A model generated the notes under the pieces. The model saw only the letters and a list, made by a program, of their open reading frames with translations, searched no databases and was not told the DNA's origin. Below are positions 1-7,479 of a stretch of DNA of 64,000 nucleotides, piece after piece. The stretch is from Nostoc sp. LEGE 06077 (GTDB lineage Bacteria; Cyanobacteriota; Cyanobacteriia; Cyanobacteriales; Nostocaceae). Each line of letters opens with the position of its first letter. The first letter of the stretch is position 1. The stretch is from positions 124,001-188,000 of the forward strand of contig NZ_JADEWI010000001.1 in the NCBI RefSeq assembly GCF_015207705.1, given 5' to 3'. The position numbers were made by a program, and so were the translations under genes.

Positions 1-674
1 ATTTCATCACCAGTCAGTGGTTGTAGTCGTAAACCCGCCTTCTCTACAGCTTTGCGTTCCCGTTTAATATTCCGGCGTTGATTGGCGTTGAACACTGTTA
101 AGTAGTCATCAAAAGTATTAAATCCGAGATTTTCCCAGATATAGCTGTGGTGTAACCAAGAACTAAACCCGTTGCGTTCTAAAACAGGCCGCCATTCAGG
201 ATCAACATAGAGAAAGTGACAGCCAGAAATTTTATATTTAGTGCAGAAAGTATCAATTTCATGCACCATCATGGCTGTGATTTCATCTTCATCTTCTCCC
301 GGCGCAATTAAGAAGCGATAGCCTTCCGCCGGGGTAAAGGGAGCCATACCCAAAAGTTTGGGATAATATTGGACACCGATGCGATCGCTTAATTCTGCCC
401 ATTGATGATCAAAGACAAATTCACCATAACTATGTCCTTTTACATAAAAAGGTGCAGCAGCAATTAAGGTTCTGTCTCGCCACAGCGTTAAGTGATTGGG
501 CAACCAGCCAGTTTTATCTGTCGCACTGTGAGAAGTTTCCAGATTTTTTAACCATTGCCACTCTAAAAACGGAGTTTTTAAAGGCAGTGCTAAAGCACCC
601 CAGGCACTTTGAGGTACTTCAGCGATTTTGTTAATCCAAGCAACAGAATAGCGCGGCTTCAGTTGTTCCACCAT
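1..674 (-). CDS. Peptidogalycan biosynthesis / FemAB-like GNAT protein (DUF482), 3' part cut by window edge
   Basis: The minus-strand frame opens at ATG 674-672 and is still open at the window edge, so about 224 N-terminal residues are visible and the C-terminus is missing. The reading starts MVEQLKPRYSVAWINKIAEV and contains FLEWQWLKNLE near residue 45 and NQRRNIKRERKAVEKAGL near residue 205. These are hallmarks of the DUF482/COG3146 group, annotated as peptidogalycan biosynthesis or GNAT-like proteins of FemAB fold. The biochemical substrate is not established for this family in cyanobacteria. The gene stands alone, with the next minus-strand gene ending upstream-side at 1509. Confidence 0.75.
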   Translation of the reverse strand, partial: MVEQLKPRYSVAWINKIAEVPQSAWGALALPLKTPFLEWQWLKNLETSHSATDKTGWLPNHLTLWRDRTLIAAAPFYVKGHSYGEFVFDHQWAELSDRIGVQYYPKLLGMAPFTPAEGYRFLIAPGEDEDEITAMMVHEIDTFCTKYKISGCHFLYVDPEWRPVLERNGFSSWLHHSYIWENLGFNTFDDYLTVFNANQRRNIKRERKAVEKAGLRLQPLTGDE

Positions 675-756
675 CTTGTTAGAAGATTAGGACTTGCAAG
701 TTAAACAGTAAAACAAGCTTTTGACTTTTGCCCTTTTACTTTTTACTTTATTTAGT

Positions 757-1509
757 TTAATGTCGTTGCACCTGATAGTGTAAAAAGACTTCTTGCTCAA
801 CCTGTTCAACTTCTAGAAGTTTAAGCCGAGGAGCCAAATTAGACAAAAATCCCTGTCCTTCTACTGGTGTGGGTGCTGTAGTCCCACCTAAAATCAATGG
901 GCAGATAGTCAACCAGAGTTCGTCTATCAAATCTGAGTTAATCATAGAACCTACTAATTGACCGCCACCTAGGACTGCTAGGCGTGCTATATGTAGAGAT
1001 GCCAGATGTTGCAAAGCAGCAGTAGTGTCAATTTTTCCTGTTGGTGTGTCAAAAACTAAAATCTGTTCAAATTCTGAGCGTCCTTGCCAAATACTTGCTC
1101 CTACTGTTGTTGTCAATAACCAACGTTTGATAGGCTGTTTAAAAAACTTGATTTCCGGATTAAAATCCGCAGATTGTGTAATGACTATATGAACCGGCTG
1201 GGGGGTCTTACCCTCTTTAATTCGATGTTGCAGCAGTGTTGGATGTGATACGGTAAGTGTCGTACCGTAAGCACGGAGAGTTCCAGCACCGAATAAAACG
1301 GCATCAGAAGCAGCGATTTGTTTTTCTAGGTGTGCTTGATCAGCCCCGGAGCCAAATCGAGCAGGCGATAGCCTAAAATCTGCTATCTTGCCATCTGCAC
1401 TCATTGCCAAAACTACTGTGGTATGAGGACGATGTTGCGCCATTTGGTTGGTTTGATAGTCTGAAGTATTTTTCTTGCTAGTGTGTTGATTGTAAAAAAT
1501 CTTTGCCAA
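757..1509 (-). CDS. Stand-alone RibD C-terminal (DHFR-like) reductase domain protein
   Basis: 250 residues covering only the reductase half of RibD-type proteins. Visible motifs are AMSADGKIA (35-43) for the NADPH-binding first strand, GAGTLRAYG (74-82), and LAVLGGGQLVGSMI (177-190) for the glycine-rich loop of the dihydrofolate-reductase fold. The family reduces 5-amino-6-ribosylamino-uracil 5'-phosphate or related pyrimidines. No deaminase domain is attached, but a separate RibD-type deaminase lies at 19775. The first 22 residues look non-conserved, so a start at the Met at 1443 is possible. The exact substrate is inferred, since stand-alone RibD_C proteins are functionally diverse. Confidence 0.75.
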   Translation of the reverse strand: MAKIFYNQHTSKKNTSDYQTNQMAQHRPHTTVVLAMSADGKIADFRLSPARFGSGADQAHLEKQIAASDAVLFGAGTLRAYGTTLTVSHPTLLQHRIKEGKTPQPVHIVITQSADFNPEIKFFKQPIKRWLLTTTVGASIWQGRSEFEQILVFDTPTGKIDTTAALQHLASLHIARLAVLGGGQLVGSMINSDLIDELWLTICPLILGGTTAPTPVEGQGFLSNLAPRLKLLEVEQVEQEVFLHYQVQRH

Positions 1510-1738
1510 GCAAGCTACTGTTTACCAATTTCATCACTTTATTTTTATGCAACATAAGTCGCAATTCAATCTAGCCCATAAGAGTTTTGGTATACCGGAT
1601 TTCTTTTTGTGCATTCAATGTTTGATACTGTTAGGGGTTGTTAACAAAACTCTCCCAACGTAACAGAATGTCTCATTTAGCTAATCTAATTGCATATTGT
1701 TTGCTGTTGTGGTTTGCAGATGTGAAGTGAGACACCCG

Positions 1739-3712
1739 ATGGCTAATTTCCGTCAATCGTCATTTAGACGTATTTTAGTAACAAGAATTTTGCTACTGTT
1801 TGTCCCAGTGTTACTTCTGGGAGAAATTGTCGCTTTAAATAAAGCACGTTCTAGCTTACTGAATACTGCCCGTCAAAATCTCACAGAAAGTGCGGTTCTC
1901 AAAGGTGAGAAGATAGTCAATGCGATCGCAGCCCTTAAAACCAGTGTATTGGTTACTAGTCAAACATCGGTACTGCGATCGGGTTCAGAGGCTGAAGTCC
2001 AAGATTTTATGAATCAGGTAGTCAAAGAACTACCAACCTACATTGAGTGTGTACAATTAAGCAATCTGCAAAACGGCGACATCATTGCTAGTAGTTGTGG
2101 TGACAAAGCAATTAGAGAACCGAAATTGCCTTTTTTGGCTGACAATCTGGAAATTCAGGCAATATTACCCCCAAAAGCCGGGACAACGGGCCAAAGAGAA
2201 ACAGAAAACCAACTGCAAATAGTACTATCTGCCCCTGTGTACAGTCAAAATGGGCAATTCAAGTATGTTTTAAGTATGCAGTCGTCACTGTACAAACACA
2301 CAAAAAATCATCCAGGTTCATTGGCAGGTTCCACATTGGTGATTGCTGACGATGGCACAATCCTCGCACACCCAATTCCCGAACGGATCAGCAGTAATAT
2401 TCAAGACTACCCTGATGCCAAGCGGTTACAAAGCATTATTCAAAATGCCATTACAGGACAAAGTAATTCCCTTAACTTATCGTTTCAAGAAGGCAAAGAA
2501 TTAGTTGCTGGTTACAGTGTTATTAGCAATCCCATTGCCCAACAGCCACAACAATGGATTATTTTAGCTGTGACCAGTGTAGATAATGCACTGTTTGGTT
2601 TAGAAGAAATTAAATTAATCTTAATTGTCTTGACAGTTGGTTTAATTGGTGCAACTTTGTTGGCATCGTTATATTTGGCTCCTTACTTGGCAGCCCCTGT
2701 AGAAGAATTGCGAGATTATGTGCTGAATATTCACAGTCATCATGCAGCCCAAACAGTCCCACAAAATTTTAAAATCCGGGAGTTTAATCAACTAGCACAA
2801 GCAATTGATCAAATGTTTGAAAGGCTCAAAGCCTGGTCAGAAGAACTAGAAATTGCTTGGAAAGAAGCCAAAACGGCCAACCAAATCAAAAGTCAGTTTT
2901 TGGCGACAACTTCTCATGAGTTGCGTAACCCACTCAATATCATTATTAATTGTGTGCGCCTAGTTAGAGAAGATATGTGCGATAACCGCGATGAGGAACT
3001 AGAGTTTCTCAAACGTGCTGATGAAACCGCTATTCACTTGCTAGGTATTATTAACGATTTACTGGATATTTCTAAAATTGAAGCAGGTAAACTCTCGGTT
3101 GTTTCCATCCCAATGGATTTACGACAAACCCTGCTGGAGGTAATTAACATCCAATCGGTAACTGTGCAGCAAAAAGGTTTACAGTTAAAAACCATCTTGG
3201 GTGATGAGCCGATTCCGGTAAAGGCGGATGCAGCCAAACTGCGCCAAGTACTGATTAATATTATTGGTAATGCTACTAAGTTTACCGATGAAGGCAGTAT
3301 TGCGATCGCTACTACAATTGAAAATTACAATAGCAATTCTCAAGTAATTGTTTCTGTAACAGACACAGGTTTAGGTATTGAACCTACCCAACAACACAAA
3401 TTATTTCGCCCCTTTGTCCGCATAGATGGTGGTTCTACACGTAAGTTTGATGGTACAGGACTAGGACTAGCAATTTCTCGCAACTTAATTGAACTTATGG
3501 GTGGTAGTATTGCCCTAGAAAGTGCTGGTCTTAATCAAGGCACAACTGTCAAAATTATTTTGCCACTCATCAACGAGAATGGGGAAAATATAAAAGCCAC
3601 CTCTGAAGACGAAAACACCGCAGAGGTAAATTCCTGTCATACCTCCAACGAAACAATTTCTCAGGAAGATAATTATCAACTACCATTAGTAGAAAAAATC
3701 TCCAAAAGTTAA
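1739..3712 (+). CDS. Membrane sensor histidine kinase with periplasmic Cache-like sensor
   Basis: 657 residues from ATG 1739; a TTG 42 bases upstream in the same frame is less likely. A first membrane helix lies at about residues 12-32 (RILLLFVPVLLLGEIVAL), followed by about 260 extracytoplasmic residues resembling a double-Cache sensor and a second helix near 300-325. A HAMP/coiled-coil linker then leads to the kinase core: H-box SHELRNP with phospho-acceptor H393, N-box residue N511 (IIGNATKF), G1 DTGLGIE and G2 GTGLGLAIS starting at 572. No receiver domain is present, so it should signal to a separate regulator, none of which is adjacent. The last 50 residues are acidic, polar and probably unstructured. 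Confidence 0.85.
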   Translation: MANFRQSSFRRILVTRILLLFVPVLLLGEIVALNKARSSLLNTARQNLTESAVLKGEKIVNAIAALKTSVLVTSQTSVLRSGSEAEVQDFMNQVVKELPTYIECVQLSNLQNGDIIASSCGDKAIREPKLPFLADNLEIQAILPPKAGTTGQRETENQLQIVLSAPVYSQNGQFKYVLSMQSSLYKHTKNHPGSLAGSTLVIADDGTILAHPIPERISSNIQDYPDAKRLQSIIQNAITGQSNSLNLSFQEGKELVAGYSVISNPIAQQPQQWIILAVTSVDNALFGLEEIKLILIVLTVGLIGATLLASLYLAPYLAAPVEELRDYVLNIHSHHAAQTVPQNFKIREFNQLAQAIDQMFERLKAWSEELEIAWKEAKTANQIKSQFLATTSHELRNPLNIIINCVRLVREDMCDNRDEELEFLKRADETAIHLLGIINDLLDISKIEAGKLSVVSIPMDLRQTLLEVINIQSVTVQQKGLQLKTILGDEPIPVKADAAKLRQVLINIIGNATKFTDEGSIAIATTIENYNSNSQVIVSVTDTGLGIEPTQQHKLFRPFVRIDGGSTRKFDGTGLGLAISRNLIELMGGSIALESAGLNQGTTVKIILPLINENGENIKATSEDENTAEVNSCHTSNETISQEDNYQLPLVEKISKS

Positions 3713-3831
3713 GCATTAAATCTTCAACGCTATTTTATAGTCCAGTTAGCAAACTGGTATTTCCATTGTTGTTATTGCGTATACCAATCAGTACGATCGC
3801 TATTAAATCACTAAAAGTACAGGTTGGAAAT

Positions 3832-4116
3832 ATGCAACCACTAAGTTCACAAAAAGACAGTGCAGCTTGGATCATTCAAACATGGGCTGCTTTTATAATT
3901 TCTCTTTCTATGACTACCTTTGGTATAGTTAATTTGCCTGTTGATAGCTGGATTAAAGGCTTTATGGGTATGGGTTTAACTTTTTCTGTGGGTTCAACTT
4001 TTACCTTGGCCAAAACTACCAGAGATTTACATGAAGCTAAAAGATTAACGGCGAGAATTGACGAGGCAAAAGTTGAAAAGTTGCTTTCACAACACGATTC
4101 TTTAAATTTAAAATGA
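3832..4116 (+). CDS. YiaA/YiaB-family inner membrane protein
   Basis: 94 residues with start ATG 3832; upstream in-frame codons from 3766 read as non-conserved sequence. Two hydrophobic segments (WIIQTWAAFIISLSMTTFGI and FMGMGLTFSVGSTFTL) are joined by the short loop NLPVDSWIKG, followed by the conserved cytoplasmic tail AKTTRDLHEAKRL. This two-helix hairpin with the KTxRDxHEAKRL tail is the YiaA/B family (PF05360), whose function is unknown. It sits 120 bp downstream of the sensor kinase on the same strand and could be transcribed with it, though no functional link is known. Confidence 0.8.
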   Translation: MQPLSSQKDSAAWIIQTWAAFIISLSMTTFGIVNLPVDSWIKGFMGMGLTFSVGSTFTLAKTTRDLHEAKRLTARIDEAKVEKLLSQHDSLNLK

Positions 4117-4161
4117 ATATTCTATCCCAATACATTTCGGTTAACATCTCTATCTTGTTCA

Positions 4162-4244
4162 GATCCCCCCAACCCCCCTTTTTAAGGGGGGCTAATAACT
4201 GTTTTTTACCCCTTTTTAAGGGGGTCGCTGTAGGCGGGGGGATC
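4162..4244. repeat. GATCCCCC inverted-repeat element, copy 1
   Basis: Arms GATCCCCCCAACCCCCC and its complement near 4228-4244 (GGCGGGGGGATC) flank two inner CCCCTTTTTAAGGGG hairpins. A related copy occurs at 63314-63389. It is a palindromic cyanobacterial repeat and can fold into a strong hairpin after the YiaA/B gene. Confidence 0.75.
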
Positions 4245-4297
4245 TAAATCTAGAATGAGTAAACCTTTATCCGAAAAGTATTGTATTCTATCCCACT

Positions 4298-4403
4298 TAT
4301 ACCATTTCACTTTATAGATGATACAAATACAGGTGTAGGGGCGAACGGCCGTTCGCCCCTGCGAGTTTTTGTATGTGTATCAAGATTTTGGTGAATTGGT
4401 ATT
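4298..4403. mobile_element. MITE-like palindromic element with a perfect 24-nt central palindrome
   Basis: The ends are imperfect inverted repeats (ATACCATTTCAC at 4299-4310 against GTGAATTGGTAT at 4391-4402), continuing inward through GATACA-rich arms to a perfect palindrome at 4337-4360 centred on GAACGGCCGTTC. There is no coding capacity. A similar end sequence is seen at 14804-14903. Confidence 0.55.
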
Positions 4404-4536
4404 AGAGACGCAAAGAACTACATAAACCAATACGGTTCAGTTAAGCTTTTTTGCCTTTTACTGTTCCCTGTTCCCTGATCTCCACAAGACAACTTTCTTA
4501 ACTGAACTGTATTGTCACCAGTCATCATTAATAAAA

Positions 4537-4567
4537 ATAAAAGGACTGGGTTAAGCAGTCCTTTTTT
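4537..4567 (-). terminator. Rho-independent terminator of the ferredoxin operon
   Basis: Stem AAAAGGACTG / CAGTCCTTTT with a 7-nt loop. On the minus strand it is followed by TTTTATTTTTATT, and on the plus strand by TTTT, so it may work in both directions. It lies 23 bp past the ferredoxin stop codon. Confidence 0.8.
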
Positions 4568-4589
4568 ATAATTATTTAATTGTTTTATG

Positions 4590-5051
4590 TTAATAACGGG
4601 ATTTTTTGTTTTTGAGTTTTTGCTTTTGCTTTCGTTTTGCAGAAGCCGCAACTGCCAGTTCTACCGGATAACCGACAACAGGAATTACTTGATACTTGCG
4701 CTCATCTTCTAAGTTTCTGAGTTCTGTGTAATCTACCCAATGAATACAATCAACGGGACAGGTGTCAATTGCTTCTTGGATAACTTCTTCCGCGTCCCCA
4801 TCTTGACGAATCACGCGCGATCGCCCGTAATCTGGTTCAATGTAAAAAGTGTTTCGCGCAACATGAGCGCAGTGTTTACAGCCAATACAGGTGATTTCGT
4901 CAACATAAACACCTTTTTGCCGCAACACTCCGCCCAATTCCGGTTCCAAACCAGAACGTTCCGGGTCATCCCGCAAAAAACCGCCTAATTCTGGTTCCAA
5001 ACCGGAACGATTATCTTCCTGTTCTTCTGGCGAAGGCAGAAAATCAGCCAT
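4590..5051 (-). CDS. Bacterial-type 4Fe-4S ferredoxin (Fed7/Sll0662-like)
   Basis: 153 residues. The cluster ligands are C55, C58 and C61 (CIGCKHC) plus C98 in the DTCPVDC segment, so one [4Fe-4S] cluster is expected; C102 is an extra cysteine. The 50-residue N-terminal extension contains the decapeptide RSGLEPELGG twice (15-24 and 32-41), and the C-terminus is a lysine-rich tail. Sequence and neighbourhood match the cyanobacterial ferredoxin next to ycf35 (Synechocystis Sll0662, Fed7, linked in the literature to photo-oxidative stress). The start overlaps the stop of the DUF1257 gene by one base (TAATG), indicating translational coupling. Confidence 0.85.
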   Translation of the reverse strand: MADFLPSPEEQEDNRSGLEPELGGFLRDDPERSGLEPELGGVLRQKGVYVDEITCIGCKHCAHVARNTFYIEPDYGRSRVIRQDGDAEEVIQEAIDTCPVDCIHWVDYTELRNLEDERKYQVIPVVGYPVELAVAASAKRKQKQKLKNKKSRY

Positions 5052-5437
5052 TACGCACTCCAGCGTTGTACTACTAAACGAATAGAACCGTCGGCATTTT
5101 TTTGTTGTTCAGCAACTTGAAAACCAGCCAGCGCAGTTTCTTTGACAACTGTTTGGAAAGCATAACGCTGGGTTACTTGGCGCAAGAAACCATCTACAGA
5201 CAGATTTTGTTGCCAGTATTGCAAGTCAGCAACTAGTTCGTATTCTTTGCCATTCCATCTAAAGCCGATGTCATAGCCATTTTCCTGCTCAATGGTCACT
5301 TCCGCCGGATGGGTTTGACCGCGATAACCACGTACCTCACGGGGGCCGGGTTTCCAGTCGATGCCCAATTCAGTTAGCGCATCTTTTAAGGAATCAAGGT
5401 TACGGATTTGAGTCTTAATTTGGCTAAAGTGTGACAT
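5051..5437 (-). CDS. ycf35: DUF1257 / Ycf35 protein
   Basis: 128 residues starting MSHFSQIKTQI, with the conserved core LGIDWKPGPREVRGYRGQ and FRWNGKEYELVADLQYW. This is the DUF1257 family, encoded as ycf35 in red algal plastids and nearly universal in cyanobacteria. No catalytic motif is known. It lies between DUF2997 (38 bp upstream) and the ferredoxin (1-bp overlap), the conserved three-gene order. The constant partnership suggests the three act in one redox or assembly function, but that is inference. Confidence 0.85.
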   Translation of the reverse strand: MSHFSQIKTQIRNLDSLKDALTELGIDWKPGPREVRGYRGQTHPAEVTIEQENGYDIGFRWNGKEYELVADLQYWQQNLSVDGFLRQVTQRYAFQTVVKETALAGFQVAEQQKNADGSIRLVVQRWSA

Positions 5438-5475
5438 GGTGGTTGTAAATCAACGACAATAAACTGCTGGAAAAC

Positions 5476-5685
5476 TTACCATTCGCTATAAGTAGCTTGT
5501 GTATTCGCCAGATTGGATTGTTGTACCTGATTGGCGAAAAATTCTGAGGTTGGCTCTTGATTAAGTACTTGCCCCAGTTGTGCTTCAATTGCAGCAGTTA
5601 CCTCAGCGCAAGAAGCACCTATAATGCCAGTGACTTTCTCTTGTACGCGACCGTCTGGATAAATTATGAATTCTAATGTCTCCAT
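5476..5685 (-). CDS. DUF2997 protein
   Basis: 69 residues from ATG 5685 (METLEFIIYPDGRVQEKVTG); the frame also opens with a TTG four codons earlier at 5697, but the ATG fits the family start. DUF2997 proteins are short, with an N-terminal beta-hairpin EFxIxPDGRVxExVxG and a conserved C(A/E)xVTAAIE segment, both visible here. It is first in the operon with ycf35 and the ferredoxin. The role is unknown. Confidence 0.8.
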   Translation of the reverse strand: METLEFIIYPDGRVQEKVTGIIGASCAEVTAAIEAQLGQVLNQEPTSEFFANQVQQSNLANTQATYSEW

Positions 5686-6324
5686 GCTTTTGGCCAACCA
5701 CGATAGTAAGTTTGGACTTTACCCCTTAGCACAATGCTAAAAAGCCTGTCCAGGGAACATTGTTACTTAGACACAAACTTGCCATTTTTTAACTAATGTT
5801 CCATCTCTCAAAATAAATATCTCAGAAAATTTACAAAAATTATTAATTTAATAAGTCCGCACATCTGTCATTAGTTAGTCTCTCTTAACCTTATGGAATA
5901 GTCAAGTTGATAATTGAGCTTGTAAACTCAGGGCTAAATGCCTGATAAATCCGCACTAGCGGTAGCATAGCTAGATAGGTAGGTCATAAAATTGTGTAAT
6001 TTATTGAAAAATTTTATCATTATTTTTAAACAAACCCTATTCTCTCTAGGGTGGTAAATTCTGAGAGGTTGGGGAGTAGAGGTGTTGCTCAAATAGCTAC
6101 GTACCCATTGAGCAACAGCATTATGAATTAGCTTCCCGGTCATCACGATCAGGTTATTCTGGTAGCTAATCAATATTTTTAGCCCCGCGACTTGCCAAAA
6201 TATGGGGGCGTTGAAATTATCCAAATTATCCAGATGGCGATCGCTACTAAAGACCAAGATATGCTATTGGATGGTGGAACAGCCAATAATGCTAAGAGAT
6301 ACTTTATGTTCAGCCCTACTATAT
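5686..6324. other. Gene-free interval with one strong inverted repeat
   Basis: 640 AT-rich bases without a convincing gene; a 107-codon minus frame at 5934-6257 has no protein-like composition. The only structure seen is a perfect 10-bp inverted repeat, TGTTGCTCAA (6083-6092) and TTGAGCAACA (6108-6117), with a 15-nt loop and no U-tract. It may hold the divergent-side promoter of the DUF2997 operon near 5700-5760. Confidence 0.4.
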
Positions 6325-7305
6325 TCACAACCAACGTTGTTGTTTAGCAAAAGCAATACTACTACAGACAATTAATAATATCACGCTAATCACAACTGGA
6401 TATGACCAAGGTTGCTCTAACTCTGGCATATATTTAAAGTTCATTCCATAAAAGCCAGTAATGAAGGTGATGGGTAAGAATACAGTTGAAAGAATAGTTA
6501 AGCGATTAATTCGTTCACTGGTTTTACTCGCAATATTATCGCGTTGAATTTCCATTAATTCTGACATCCAAGCTCGCAAAGCTTGATATTCTTGCCAGAG
6601 ATGATCAATTTGATAAACCAATTCTTGATTAAATAATGTTTTGACTGGCAGCGTAATCCATTGAAAATCTTCATAATTCATCATTGCTAGAAGTGACTTG
6701 AGATTTTGGAAATTTCTCCGCCCGGAGCGAGTAGATTGCCGCATGGCAGCAATTTTATGATAAGTTGTTTCATCACCAGAATTGGCTAAAACTTCATCTT
6801 CTAAATCATCAAGTTGTCTAGAAATATGATCAAATACACTATGATAATTATTTAAAATGTCTTTAAAAATCAAATATAAAATATAATCTACTCCCCAGCT
6901 TTGAATATCTATATTTTGCTTTTGGATATTATTGAGTAATATAGTTAAAACTTTGATTTCTGTAACTTCAAAAGTAATAATAAAGTTGCGACCTAAGACA
7001 ATACTGCCTCGCGCTACCTGAAACTCTCGATTTTTGAGTTGATGGGTGAGAATTTCATAGCCATCAAATAAACAATCTTCCATGTCTTCATCAATTCCTG
7101 TGAGGGAATGGTTAAAAATCATGTCAATGCGAGATGGGTCGAGTTGAAAGTGGTTAATAATTTTGGCAGTTCCAGTGCGATCGCGGAAGTGAATACAGCG
7201 TAACCAGATATTCTGAGAACCATCAATCTTTTTCAGGATCGGCTCAACATCTTTACTAGAGAATAACTCTAGGTGATTCTGAGAAAATGTCAACAGAGTT
7301 AGCAT
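6325..7305 (-). CDS. corA: CorA-family Mg2+/Co2+ transporter
   Basis: 326 residues. The family signature GMNF (287-290) lies between two C-terminal membrane helices (TVFLPITFITGFYGMNF and VVISVILLIVCSSIAFA), preceded by the long acidic alpha/beta cytoplasmic funnel domain. The C-terminus KQQRWL supplies the basic ring typical of CorA. The periplasmic loop contains MPELEQPW, similar to the MPEL motif of the family. It forms a pentameric divalent cation channel, most likely for magnesium. It stands as a single gene 175 bp downstream of the UPF0182 gene on the same strand. Confidence 0.9.
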   Translation of the reverse strand: MLTLLTFSQNHLELFSSKDVEPILKKIDGSQNIWLRCIHFRDRTGTAKIINHFQLDPSRIDMIFNHSLTGIDEDMEDCLFDGYEILTHQLKNREFQVARGSIVLGRNFIITFEVTEIKVLTILLNNIQKQNIDIQSWGVDYILYLIFKDILNNYHSVFDHISRQLDDLEDEVLANSGDETTYHKIAAMRQSTRSGRRNFQNLKSLLAMMNYEDFQWITLPVKTLFNQELVYQIDHLWQEYQALRAWMSELMEIQRDNIASKTSERINRLTILSTVFLPITFITGFYGMNFKYMPELEQPWSYPVVISVILLIVCSSIAFAKQQRWL

Positions 7306-7479
7306 ATAAAGTTCCTAATTCAGTTGTGATGATTACTCACAAAGCAACTCTATTCCTCTTAGTGGCATCAGAATTTTGCTTTTAAGTGAGCATCACAACG
7401 ACTCATGTTTTCCATAAATATCATGAATTCGTTGATGGCGCATGGCAGATATTTAACAATTGAATTAAATTGAGATTGA

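Noticed and set aside
4418-4651. 77-codon minus-strand frame
   Set aside because: Overlaps the ferredoxin terminator and the 3' end of the ferredoxin gene in another frame.
5934-6257. 107-codon minus-strand frame
   Set aside because: Composition is not protein-like, there is no ribosome site and it spans the inverted repeat region.
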